Positions 17,661 to 25,979 of a stretch of DNA of 64,000 nt are shown piece by piece (positions within the stretch are counted from its first letter, which is position 1; the number at the start of each line of letters is the position of its first letter). Location: NCBI GenBank assembly GCA_022360095.1, contig JAKSDK010000138.1, forward strand, positions 310,001 to 374,000, read 5' to 3'. Below the pieces are notes generated by a model. That model had not been told where the DNA came from, ran no database searches, and was given only the letters and a program-made list of their open reading frames with translations. The translations under genes were made by a program, and so were the position numbers. This stretch comes from Phycisphaerales bacterium. Its GTDB lineage: Bacteria; Planctomycetota; Phycisphaerae; UBA1845; UTPLA1.

Positions 17661-18622
17661 GGCTGGACTGGATTCAACGGCGGCTCACCACGGAGCACGG
17701 CGATGACATTCGCAGCCGCGATCTCAGCCATCTTGCTCCGCGTCGAAACCGTCGCGGAACCGATGTGCGGCAACAGGACGGCATTGCTCAACGACAACAA
17801 CTCAGGAGGAACCGCTGGCTCCTTGTCGAAAACGTCCAGCCCTACCGCTGCGAGACGCCCTTCGCGCAAAGCCTCAATCAACGCAACCTGATCCACCACG
17901 CCTCCTCGGGCCGTGTTAATCAAAATCGCCCCGCGCTTCATTCGGTCCAAAGCTTTTGCGTCCAGTAAATGGTGGGTCTCCTCCGTAAGCGGCACGTGCA
18001 ACGAAACAAAATCGCTGGTTTCCAAAAGCTCGCCAAGGGCCACTCGGGTCGCCCCCAGTTCTTCAATGGACTTCTTGTTTTCCCGGGCGCAATAACAAAC
18101 GCTCATGTCAAACCCACGGGCTCGTCTAGCTACGGCCGTGCCGATGCGCCCTGCTCCGACGATGCCGAGCTTCTTGCCAAAGACGTCAGCGCCCTGAAAA
18201 TCCAGCATTCCCCAGCCCCGCCAAGCTCCGGCGCGCAGGAACCGTTCCGCTTCCCCCAGACGCCTGGCCGTGGCGAGCAGCAAGGCCCAGGTCAGGTCGG
18301 CCGTGGCTTCCGTCAGAACATCAGGCGTATTTGTCACGACAATCCCATGCGCTCGCGCCGCCGCGACGTCGATGTTGTCATATCCGACCGCACAGGTCGC
18401 GATGGCCTTGCAGCGCGGTGCGGCAGCCTCGAAAACGGCACGATCAATAGGGTCAGGCAATTGACAGATGATCGCATCGTGGTCGCCCACTTCATCGAGC
18501 AATTCGTCCCGGCGGGGAGTCCGGGCCAATGGATTCATCCTGACGGCAAACCCTGCGCCCGTCAGCAAGGCAACGCCCGATTCGGGAATTGTCCGTGTAA
18601 TATAGATCGAACTCGAACTCAT
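17657..18622 (-). CDS. D-2-hydroxyacid dehydrogenase (glyoxylate/hydroxypyruvate reductase-like)
   Basis: A 321-residue NAD(P)-dependent dehydrogenase. The Rossmann motif GIVGAGRIGTAVARR is at about residues 146-160. The NTARGGVVD signature and the catalytic Arg/Glu/His set (ARG, DVFDKEP, LPHIGSAT) are present. The TCAVGYDNID block suits the glyoxylate/hydroxypyruvate reductase subgroup, but substrate cannot be fixed from sequence. I start at ATG 18622 (MSSSSIYITR); a GTG 30 bases upstream adds a poor N-terminus. It is translationally coupled to the ATL gene. Confidence 0.92.
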   Translation of the reverse strand: MSSSSIYITRTIPESGVALLTGAGFAVRMNPLARTPRRDELLDEVGDHDAIICQLPDPIDRAVFEAAAPRCKAIATCAVGYDNIDVAAARAHGIVVTNTPDVLTEATADLTWALLLATARRLGEAERFLRAGAWRGWGMLDFQGADVFGKKLGIVGAGRIGTAVARRARGFDMSVCYCARENKKSIEELGATRVALGELLETSDFVSLHVPLTEETHHLLDAKALDRMKRGAILINTARGGVVDQVALIEALREGRLAAVGLDVFDKEPAVPPELLSLSNAVLLPHIGSATVSTRSKMAEIAAANVIAVLRGEPPLNPVQP

Positions 18623-18878
18623 TCGCTGACCCCAGCACCCTTGAAACCGCACACCTTATCGAAACTGGGACAAAGGGCAACCACGACCGGGTGCCTCTCG
18701 ATTTCATTCGATCATCGTAGCTGCCGATTACTAGAAGGGCTATGCTTAGAATGGCTGCTTCGTGCCACCGGCAAAGATTGCAAGATTTCGACTGATTATC
18801 GGTCGGTTCGCTGATCTTCAATGGCCGTGGCTCTTCCCGTGCGAAACAACCTTGTCTGAGTCATAGCAACGTTGGCCC

Positions 18879-19694
18879 ATGTTCAAAGATCTTTTCAAAG
18901 AAATTCGCGACTTCGCTATCCGCGCTGAAATGAGCGACCTCATCGAGTTGGTCCTTATCGGCGCCGTGGTTTACGCGATCATGCGCTTTTTGCGTGGGAC
19001 CCGTGGGGCCCGTCTTCTACGAGGTTTCATCCTCCTGTTGCTGGGCAGCACGCTCCTGCTCTTCTGGCTGGCAAGCGTGGCCGACCTCGCTCACATCAGA
19101 GTGATCTATCCCTATTTCATGTACGCACTCTTCTTGATGGCGCTCGTGGCGTTTCAACCGGAACTGCGGCGAGCCTTGATCCGATTGGGAGCCGCGACCT
19201 GGTTCATCGAATCCTCTCAGGAGATGGATCGCGTGATTGATGCCGTGACCGAAGCCACGGGCTACCTGTCCAAGAACAAGATCGGGGCGATTGTCGCCTT
19301 CGAGCGAGCGACCGAGTTCGGCGCTTTGGCTGAGAATGGAGTCATTCTCGACGCCGAGGTCTCCAAGGAGCTGCTGACCACCATTTTCTGGCCGGGCTCT
19401 GCCCTGCACGACATGGGCGTCCTGATTTCGCAAGGTCGGGTCGCTGCGGCGGCGATTCAGTTTCCGCTGACCGAATCGGACGAAATCGATCCCTCACTGG
19501 GCTCGCGGCACCGGGCGGCCGTAGGACTCTCACAGGAATCGGATGCATTGGTCCTGGTCGTCAGTGAAGAGACGGGAATCATCAGCCTCGTGGAAAATGG
19601 CGAGATGCAAAGAGAACTCACACCGGACGGCATACGACCCGTTTTGAGAGCTGCACTGGGGCGACCGGCGGCGGAAAAGAAAAAAGAGGACTGA
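18879..19694 (+). CDS. dacA: Diadenylate cyclase (DacA/CdaA type)
   Basis: A 271-residue membrane protein that makes c-di-AMP from two ATP. Three hydrophobic segments occupy about residues 20-95 (the CdaA membrane part), followed by a DisA_N domain. The RHR motif (LGSRHRAAVG) and VVSEETGIIS are intact. The other active-site motif, usually HDGAV, reads HDMGV: the metal-binding Asp is kept but the Gly-Ala pair is changed. It is followed 11 bases later by a YbbR-domain gene, the usual regulator partner of CdaA. Confidence 0.93.
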   Translation: MFKDLFKEIRDFAIRAEMSDLIELVLIGAVVYAIMRFLRGTRGARLLRGFILLLLGSTLLLFWLASVADLAHIRVIYPYFMYALFLMALVAFQPELRRALIRLGAATWFIESSQEMDRVIDAVTEATGYLSKNKIGAIVAFERATEFGALAENGVILDAEVSKELLTTIFWPGSALHDMGVLISQGRVAAAAIQFPLTESDEIDPSLGSRHRAAVGLSQESDALVLVVSEETGIISLVENGEMQRELTPDGIRPVLRAALGRPAAEKKKED

Positions 19695-19705
19695 AGCAGT
19701 CTCCC

Positions 19706-20782
19706 ATGACCAGCAATACGATCAAAATCAGATGGAGAAAGTTCAAAACCGCGATGGTCGTGACGCTCATCACCTTGCTCATCTGGTACGCCGCTGACAT
19801 GAACGTCTCGGAGACGACCCCCTTTTCCATTCAGATTCGTCTGACCAGTGCAGACCCCGACAGGTACGCAGGCCTTGTCACCGAAGGCCCCTATGAACAA
19901 ACCATTACTGTCGACCTGAAAGGACGACGCAGGCGTCTTCGTGACTTTCGGGACCTGCTTGAGAAAACGGGCGTCGTCACCATCGAAATTGACCGATCTC
20001 AACCGACCAGCGTCGAACCTCAGGAGTTGTCGACGATCGACGACGTGCTGCCTCGGATGAAGGAGCTTCAGGAATCGTGGCTAAACATCGACAATGCAAC
20101 CCCCAAAACACTCAAGGCCCGGATCGATGAGATCGAGACCAGGGTCTTGCCCATCAAGGAAGACTTCGGAAACTTAGAGGTCAGCGCCCCCCATCTTTCT
20201 CATCAAAACATTACTGTTCGCATGCCACGATTCGCCTGGGCGATGCTGGGGGACGAACCGGTCGTTCTGGACAATGCAGAGGGAATCATTCGTGACGCCG
20301 TTGCCCGGGCTGACGGAGACAGTTTCGAAGAGGACGTGCCGCTCACAATGGGTCTGATGAACGATCTCAAGCTGGATGCGGATATGGTGGAGTTCCAGCC
20401 GTCAGAAGTGCGGGTCACCGGGCGAATCAGGGCCACGCGGGTCACGAAAAGCAAGGGACCGATTCAGATCAAGTGGTACATTCCAAACGAAGTGCAAAAA
20501 GAGTACGTCGTTGAGACGGAGCAGGAGCTTCGCATGAACATCGACGTCAAAGGCCCGGAGAACCGGATCGAACAATTGAATGCGGCGGACATCCGAGGAT
20601 GGGTCGAGGTGTTCGCCGGCGATGTAGACGACCCGGGTCCCGGCAAGGAGATCACACGTAAGGTCGAATTCCGCCTTCCAACAGAGTTTTCCGATTGCAT
20701 CCCGGTGCTGGAGCCGCACCCCGAAATTCGTTTTCGCCTCGAGCCGAGTACTGGAAACTCGACCACAAGCAGTCAAGGCTAA
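19706..20782 (+). CDS. YbbR-domain protein (CdaR-like), likely regulator of the diadenylate cyclase
   Basis: A 358-residue protein with one N-terminal membrane helix (AMVVTLITLLIWYAADM, about residues 14-30) and a large extracytoplasmic part with YbbR-like beta repeats, seen in the recurring pattern of a beta strand, a short acidic turn and a strand ending in a charged residue. In Bacillus and Listeria, CdaR sits next to CdaA and modulates it from outside the membrane. The adjacency here supports the same role. The last about 20 residues are Ser/Thr-rich and unstructured. Confidence 0.85.
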   Translation: MTSNTIKIRWRKFKTAMVVTLITLLIWYAADMNVSETTPFSIQIRLTSADPDRYAGLVTEGPYEQTITVDLKGRRRRLRDFRDLLEKTGVVTIEIDRSQPTSVEPQELSTIDDVLPRMKELQESWLNIDNATPKTLKARIDEIETRVLPIKEDFGNLEVSAPHLSHQNITVRMPRFAWAMLGDEPVVLDNAEGIIRDAVARADGDSFEEDVPLTMGLMNDLKLDADMVEFQPSEVRVTGRIRATRVTKSKGPIQIKWYIPNEVQKEYVVETEQELRMNIDVKGPENRIEQLNAADIRGWVEVFAGDVDDPGPGKEITRKVEFRLPTEFSDCIPVLEPHPEIRFRLEPSTGNSTTSSQG

Positions 20783-20802
20783 TCCTTTTTTTTTGATCAA
20801 AC

Positions 20803-20967
20803 GTGTCTACCTTTTGGATATGCTCGGGCGCGATCGTTGTCTTGCTAGCGGCGCTGGTTTATCGACGTGTGAGACGGATCTCCAATGTGACGCATTGTCC
20901 AGAGTGTGGACACGCCCTACCCAGCCCGGCTTCGCCGCGCTGTCCCGCCTGTGGTGAGAGCATTTAG
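20803..20967 (+). CDS. 54-residue membrane-anchored zinc-ribbon mini-protein
   Basis: A GTG-started ORF of 54 residues in the gap after the YbbR gene. It has one hydrophobic helix (IVVLLAALVY, about residues 11-20), a basic stop-transfer (RRVRR), then CPECGH (32-37) and CPACGE (47-52), a four-Cys zinc ribbon. It ends directly before a strong terminator, which fits a transcript running from dacA through this gene. There is no strong Shine-Dalgarno sequence. Similar CPECG mini-ribbons are common in planctomycetes; the function is unknown. Confidence 0.65.
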   Translation: MSTFWICSGAIVVLLAALVYRRVRRISNVTHCPECGHALPSPASPRCPACGESI

Positions 20968-20988
20968 CGACTCGATAAATCATTCAAA

Positions 20989-21015
20989 CCCCGGGCAGGC
21001 TTGCCCGGGGCTTTT
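20989..21015 (+). terminator. Rho-independent terminator after dacA-ybbR-zinc ribbon
   Basis: CCCCGGGCA and TGCCCGGGG pair over 9 bp around a GGCT loop, followed by CTTTTA. It lies 22 bases after the zinc-ribbon stop codon and before the end of the convergent phosphatase gene, so it could serve both directions in part. Confidence 0.85.
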
Positions 21016-21039
21016 AGCCAAGTTGGAAACAACACACCG

Positions 21040-22827
21040 CTACACGACGCGCGTGACGACCAAGGTGATGTCGTCTGACATCTTCGCCAATCCGGCAAAG
21101 CGGCGGACATCCCACAGGAGTTGTTGCGCGACGAGATTGACCGGCATGTCCGGCGCCATGTTGCCGTGGAGTTGGATCGACTTGTGCAGCCGGTCGCGGC
21201 CATACTCCTCCTCATCATAATTCATGGCCTCGACCATTCCGTCCGTCACCAGAGTCAACAGATCGTTCGGTTCAAGTGCCTCCTCGGTCCATTCGTACTC
21301 GGCGGCAGGGTCCAGCCCCAGAACCAGACCCCCTGCGTCGAGCCTTCGGATTTCGCCCTGGCGAAGCAGCAACAAGGGCTCGTGACCGGCATTGCAATAC
21401 CTTAGACGACGGCCGTCCGCGCTGAGCACGCCGTAGAAGGCCGTGACGAACTCGCTGATCAACGTATCCTCGCAAAGCCGAAGGTTGACCTCTTTCATCA
21501 ACTCGCCGATGTCGCTGACGCGTTTGGCATGAGAGCGCAGGGCCGCCCTGGCATTGGCCATCATCAAGGACGCCGGCACACCCTTGCCGACGACATCCGC
21601 GATCACCATTCCGATCTCACCGTCAGGCAGTTCAAGAAAATCATAGAAGTCGCCGCCGAGGTCGAAACTGGGCTCGTGGATGCAGCCGAAGCGAAAGTGA
21701 GGATGCGTCGGGACGCTTGCCGGGAACATCCGGCCCTGGACGTCGGCCGCCAGTTTCACTTGACGGTCCAAACGTTCGGCGTCCTGGGCGTCCTGTCGCA
21801 ATCGGGCATTCACGATGGCAGCGGCGACCTGAGAGGAAATCGCCTCCATCAGCGCCTCATCAAATTGGGAAAACTCATAGACACGATCCATATAAGCGCG
21901 AAGGACGCCGATGGGCTTGTTGTTGAACTTGATCGGCGTCACCAACACGCTCGCGAGCCCTTCCTCACGGGCCTTCTCCGGATAGTAGTTTCGAGAATCG
22001 GTCCGGAGGTCGCGGATATAGACCGACTTGCCGCTGAGCACTTCCTGATCGATCGCACTTTCCGTCGCCAGGATCGACTTCTTGTCGAGATAGCGGTCAG
22101 ATAGATTGCAGGTCGAGGCGATGCGAAGCACGCCGGTTTCCTCATCCAGTAGACGAATGCCCGCCGCCCTGAGAACCATCGTGTCGACAAGCTGCCGCGT
22201 CGCCGCGTCAAGGATTTCCTGAATACTCACGTGTCCGGCAAGCTTTGAGGCGATGTCATGCACCGCCGTCAGGTCATTGATTCGACAACGCAACTGGTAG
22301 GCGTTGTAGGCGAGACGGGCAATCGTATTCGCCAACTCCTGGATAAAGTCGGTTGCGGACCGCATGGACTCGTCGGCCCACGGGGCAAGTCGCGCCGCGG
22401 CGTCTTTCAATTCACCGCAGTCGAGCCCATGGGATTCGGCGAGCGTCACCAAGCCTTCGCCTGTCAAGGCCTGCGCCGGCCGGTCTCCCACGATGATGGT
22501 CCCCAGGTGCCGATCTTCCAGGAGAATCGGTGCGACGAACTGTGAAAGACCCGCGTGACATTGACTCTGACACGGCCGATCGCAGGTGCGCACGAGTTCA
22601 GCGGCCTCGGAATGACTGGTCTGACAGGCAGCGAATCCCGAGGATGTGGACTGGACCAATTCACAAAACGCCGGCTTCTCCGCCGGTCGGGTAATCGGAT
22701 TGCCGTTCGCGTCGCGGATGCTGGTGGCCATTCCCGTCAGCGCTGCAAAATGGTCCTGAAGCGCCTGGAGCCTTTCAACATCAACGAAATCGGCCAGCGT
22801 AAATTCGGTCGTATCTAGCTCGCTCAT
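21040..22827 (-). CDS. PocR-GAF-SpoIIE: sensory PP2C-type serine phosphatase (RsbU/RsbP-like)
   Basis: A 595-residue cytoplasmic signalling protein. The N-terminal about 160 residues resemble the PocR ligand-binding domain, with Cys pairs (RTCDRPCQSQC) and the block QFVAPILLEDRHLGTIIVG. A GAF domain follows (about 180-335; LGVLRAY-type strands), and a SpoIIE/PP2C phosphatase forms the C-terminal 230 residues, with metal-site motifs GGDFYDF, IADVVGKG, TDGMVEA and DDITLVV. Such proteins dephosphorylate an anti-sigma-factor antagonist or similar target. No STAS or anti-sigma gene is adjacent. The start is ATG 22827; a GTG sits one codon upstream. Confidence 0.9.
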   Translation of the reverse strand: MSELDTTEFTLADFVDVERLQALQDHFAALTGMATSIRDANGNPITRPAEKPAFCELVQSTSSGFAACQTSHSEAAELVRTCDRPCQSQCHAGLSQFVAPILLEDRHLGTIIVGDRPAQALTGEGLVTLAESHGLDCGELKDAAARLAPWADESMRSATDFIQELANTIARLAYNAYQLRCRINDLTAVHDIASKLAGHVSIQEILDAATRQLVDTMVLRAAGIRLLDEETGVLRIASTCNLSDRYLDKKSILATESAIDQEVLSGKSVYIRDLRTDSRNYYPEKAREEGLASVLVTPIKFNNKPIGVLRAYMDRVYEFSQFDEALMEAISSQVAAAIVNARLRQDAQDAERLDRQVKLAADVQGRMFPASVPTHPHFRFGCIHEPSFDLGGDFYDFLELPDGEIGMVIADVVGKGVPASLMMANARAALRSHAKRVSDIGELMKEVNLRLCEDTLISEFVTAFYGVLSADGRRLRYCNAGHEPLLLLRQGEIRRLDAGGLVLGLDPAAEYEWTEEALEPNDLLTLVTDGMVEAMNYDEEEYGRDRLHKSIQLHGNMAPDMPVNLVAQQLLWDVRRFAGLAKMSDDITLVVTRVV

Positions 22828-22875
22828 CACCTATCACGTCTGGGATCGGCCCCCGATCCTGGTTAACATACCTGG

Positions 22876-23571
22876 ATGGACCTCGCTCGTTACGCTAAGT
22901 ATAGGGGCAAACTCCCCCGCGAAGTTCTGCTGCTTCGCGGCCTGCCCTGCATTTGGAGCCGATGCTCATTCTGCGACTACATCGACGACAACACAACCGA
23001 CGAAACCCTCATTGAAAAAATCGCTGACGAGAACCTGGCCAAAGTCACGGGCGAATTTGGCCGGTTGATGGTCGTCAACAGCGGCTCGATTCAGGAACTG
23101 CCTCGTTCGGTGCGAGTCAAGATCCGGGATCTCATGAAGGCCAAGAAGATCACCGAATTCTGGACCGAATCCTACTGGGCCTACCGCAAGGATTACGAGG
23201 AAACGCGGCGATTCTTCGAGGTCGAGACGCACCTGTTCCTGGGCGTGGAGACCTTCGATGACCACCTCCGCAACAACGTGCTGAACAAATCCATGCATTG
23301 GTCCAGCCCCGAGGAGGTCGCGGCCGCGACGGACTCAATCTGCCTGATGATCGGCTATAAGGGCCAAACGCCCGACATTATCCGCAGGGACATCGATTTG
23401 ATGCTGAGTTTGTTCAAATACGGCATCGTCAACCTCTTCACGGAGAACCGTCTGAGTGACGGACTGATGGACGAAGAGATTAAGGCATGGTTCAAACAGG
23501 ATTTTTCATGGCTGGATGACGAACCAAATATCAATGTGCTGTGGACCAATACGGATTTCGGAATCGGCTAG
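22876..23571 (+). CDS. Radical SAM family protein, compact, with CX4CX2C cluster motif
   Basis: A 231-residue protein, short for a radical SAM enzyme. The [4Fe-4S]/SAM motif near residue 29 is CIWSRCSFCDY, giving Cys-X4-Cys-X2-Cys instead of the common CX3CX2C. Downstream, VNSGSIQELP, LFLGVETFDD and CLMIGYKGQT fit the barrel strands that bind SAM. This pattern recalls a group of small radical SAM proteins that has been linked to queuosine salvage, but that link is from memory of the family and not established here. It is divergent from the phosphatase gene (45 bases apart) and stands alone. Confidence 0.75.
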   Translation: MDLARYAKYRGKLPREVLLLRGLPCIWSRCSFCDYIDDNTTDETLIEKIADENLAKVTGEFGRLMVVNSGSIQELPRSVRVKIRDLMKAKKITEFWTESYWAYRKDYEETRRFFEVETHLFLGVETFDDHLRNNVLNKSMHWSSPEEVAAATDSICLMIGYKGQTPDIIRRDIDLMLSLFKYGIVNLFTENRLSDGLMDEEIKAWFKQDFSWLDDEPNINVLWTNTDFGIG

Positions 23572-23850
23572 GACGAATCTACAAGAGCGACGTCACCGCG
23601 CGAGGATTCCAGCATTCGCACCTTCGGAGCCGCCATTACAAACAGAGCGGAGATTGTCATCGCCCTGATCGCCCTCAAAGTCAGGATACGCGAAGGAAAC
23701 GGCGACTCCCATCTCCAGCCCTATTTATGTTAAGATGATCGAGGCTTGATGACCCATCGCCAGCCGATGCGTGCCGTCTTGAGCAGCCCTTAAGCCGAGG
23801 TTGCGAGGCCGTCTGCGGGCCGGGTCTTTCATATAGATCGAGGTGTTCAC

Positions 23851-25203
23851 ATGGTTGCGGAGTTGAAGGTCCTCAACAACAAATCGGAGACCTACGCCCA
23901 AAGTGGTTTTTCGAAGAGTAGTTGCAATCCGGAGAAACGCTGCGGCAACGGATTGGAAAAAATCTATCCGACATGCGCCGTACGATACGGCTACATGCGG
24001 TATATCGGGGAGTTCAAGTACTCCCCGGGCACGCTCTTCAATTGCGGCGGCAAGGTCGTCATCCAGTCCAATCGCGGCATCGAGATCGGCGAACAGGTCA
24101 GCCTGACGTGCACCGGTTGCGATAAATCCGTCAGCCGCCAGCAGATGCTGGATTATGCCAAACGGAGCGGGCCCGAGTTCATGCAACTTAGAGCCGGAAG
24201 AATCTTGCGGGTCGCAACTGACCAGGATCTGGACGAGCAACGGCATCTCGATCAGGACGCCGCTCGAAAGCTTCTTTGGGCGAAGGAGTTGGCGGTCGAG
24301 ATGGACTTGCCGATGAAGTTTGTCACGTGTGAGCACCTGCTCGGCGGCGAACGGATCATTTTCCATTTCATGTCTGAGGGCCGGGTCGATTTCCGCGACC
24401 TCGTCAAACAGATCGCCCGCGAGTATCACACGCGAATCGAGATGCATCAGGTCGGAGCCCGTGATGAAGCCCGACTGGTCGCGGATTATGAAATCTGCGG
24501 CCGCGAGTGCTGCTGCAAGAATTTTCTGAAGAAGCTTCGTCAGGTCAACATGAAAATGGCCAAGCTCCAGAAAGCCACGCTGGACCCGTCCAAGGTCTCC
24601 GGCCGGTGTGGACGACTCCGCTGCTGTCTGCGTTATGAACATGAAGGGTACGAAGAGCTCAACAAGAAGCTGCCCCGGGTCGGCGCGCGTGTCCGGACCG
24701 ATCGGGGGATCGGCACGGTGAAGGATCGGCAGATTCTGACACAATTATTGATGATCGACTATGATGATGACTCATCGGCCATGGAGACCGTCGGCATTGA
24801 AGCGATTCTTGAACGGAATCTACCCAAGCGCCCCGCGCCTGACGCGAAAAAGCCCGACGGGGGCTCGACTGCGGAACAACCGGAACGGGCCAACAGTAGA
24901 CAAAGGCGAGGACGGCAACGGCCGTCGCGAGACAACAAGCAAGAAACTCCGCTCAAGAATGCCCCGACGGGCGAACAGGGCCTAAAATCCGTTCAGGAGG
25001 CCTCGGAAGCCCCAACGGAAAAGACCGGTGAATCGGAGCATCCGGAATCAACGGCAAGTCAGCGTCGAAATTCGAAGCGACGACGACGACGGCGGCGACG
25101 CGGACAACGCCTTGAGAACAAAGATTCGAAAACGGAGAACGAGTCGGCTCATGATGATCCGAAGAATGAGGTCGAGCCCGGACAGGATCCATCAGCGTCA
25201 TGA
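23851..25203 (+). CDS. PSP1/RicT-family protein with basic disordered tail
   Basis: A 450-residue protein. Residues about 60-270 are a PSP1 domain: CGGKVVIQSNRGIEIGEQV, then the Cys-rich CGRECCCKNF and CGRLRCCLRYE motifs typical of RicT (YaaT). In Bacillus, RicT with RicA/RicF controls mRNA processing and sporulation; no RicA/RicF are nearby. The C-terminal about 120 residues are low complexity with an Arg run (NSKRRRRRRRRRGQR), suited to nucleic-acid binding. The N-terminus has further Cys (CNPEKRC). It is followed by the Minf_1886-type gene. Confidence 0.88.
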   Translation: MVAELKVLNNKSETYAQSGFSKSSCNPEKRCGNGLEKIYPTCAVRYGYMRYIGEFKYSPGTLFNCGGKVVIQSNRGIEIGEQVSLTCTGCDKSVSRQQMLDYAKRSGPEFMQLRAGRILRVATDQDLDEQRHLDQDAARKLLWAKELAVEMDLPMKFVTCEHLLGGERIIFHFMSEGRVDFRDLVKQIAREYHTRIEMHQVGARDEARLVADYEICGRECCCKNFLKKLRQVNMKMAKLQKATLDPSKVSGRCGRLRCCLRYEHEGYEELNKKLPRVGARVRTDRGIGTVKDRQILTQLLMIDYDDDSSAMETVGIEAILERNLPKRPAPDAKKPDGGSTAEQPERANSRQRRGRQRPSRDNKQETPLKNAPTGEQGLKSVQEASEAPTEKTGESEHPESTASQRRNSKRRRRRRRRGQRLENKDSKTENESAHDDPKNEVEPGQDPSAS

Positions 25204-25230
25204 ACTGATCTCAATGAGACCATCGTTGCA

Positions 25231-25767
25231 ATGGCATTGAAACCCCAAAAAAACATCGCGGATGTGGCCCGCGAAATCGGTCGATACTCATTGGACGCGT
25301 TCGAGTTCCTCCATCAGGGGTTGGATCATTCCGTGCAAAAACTGCACGGTCCTCCGGATCCCATGCTGCTCAAGCTCTGTGAATGGATGGAAGCCAAAAA
25401 GATCGACCCGACGGACCTCGAGCGCCTGGTCGAAGCGGAGAAAGTGCCTGAGCCGGTCGCCGACGCCATCGAACATTTCGGCGGCCCCGAAGCGCTGCGG
25501 CAAAAGCTCAACCGCCATGTCAGCGGTGGAGACCTTTGTTGGGGCCTGCGTGACCTGGCTCTCCAGCATTGGGGGCTCATGGCCCCGGCCGTCCTCCGAT
25601 GCTGGGGGATTCGATCCACAATGGATTTCGGGCAAATGGTCTTCGCGCTGGTCAACAACGGCCTCCTTCAAAAGCAGCCGGAAGACCGAATCGAAGATTT
25701 TGACAACGTCTTCGATTTTGACACGGCCTTCGACAGCGCGTACAAGATCACATCAGGCTCGAATTGA
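25231..25767 (+). CDS. Minf_1886-family conserved protein
   Basis: A 178-residue protein matching the Planctomycetes/Verrucomicrobia-specific Minf_1886 group. The central block has FLHQGLDHSVQKLHGP, HVSGGDLCWGLRDLALQHWG and the conserved RTMDFGQMVFALV-like motif, here RSTMDFGQMVFALVNNGLL. The function is unknown. It lies 27 bases after the RicT-like gene and overlaps no other gene; a small membrane protein follows, so the three are probably one operon. Confidence 0.85.
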   Translation: MALKPQKNIADVAREIGRYSLDAFEFLHQGLDHSVQKLHGPPDPMLLKLCEWMEAKKIDPTDLERLVEAEKVPEPVADAIEHFGGPEALRQKLNRHVSGGDLCWGLRDLALQHWGLMAPAVLRCWGIRSTMDFGQMVFALVNNGLLQKQPEDRIEDFDNVFDFDTAFDSAYKITSGSN

Positions 25768-25790
25768 GCCCTTCGTGTTGGAGTCGTTCT

Positions 25791-25952
25791 GTGTCCAAAG
25801 CCAAACAAGCCCCTGACGACCACCGTTGGGAAAAGGAGTATGCCCCAAAAGTCAGCCGAGGGCGCGTCGTACTCTCCCTTTTGGTTTACTTGGGATTTGT
25901 GGGGTTCTTGGCCTACCTGGCGGCCCAACGCTGGTTCGGTGATCTTCATTAA
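25791..25952 (+). CDS. 53-residue single-pass membrane protein
   Basis: I start it at GTG 25791, behind GTTGGAG at about 25777-25783. A longer TTG start at 25764 overlaps the previous stop and gives a poor N-terminus. Polar residues 1-26 are followed by one helix, VVLSLLVYLGFVGFLAYLA (about 28-46). No family is recognised. It lies between the Minf_1886-type gene and a large glycosyltransferase-like gene, all on one strand with short gaps. Confidence 0.6.
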   Translation: MSKAKQAPDDHRWEKEYAPKVSRGRVVLSLLVYLGFVGFLAYLAAQRWFGDLH

Positions 25953-25979
25953 CAAGTATCCGTTCTCCCGTTCCAAATC

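Noticed and set aside
23725..24744. 339-codon minus-strand frame over the RicT-like gene
   Set aside because: The + strand PSP1 domain with its Cys motifs is clear; the reverse frame has none.
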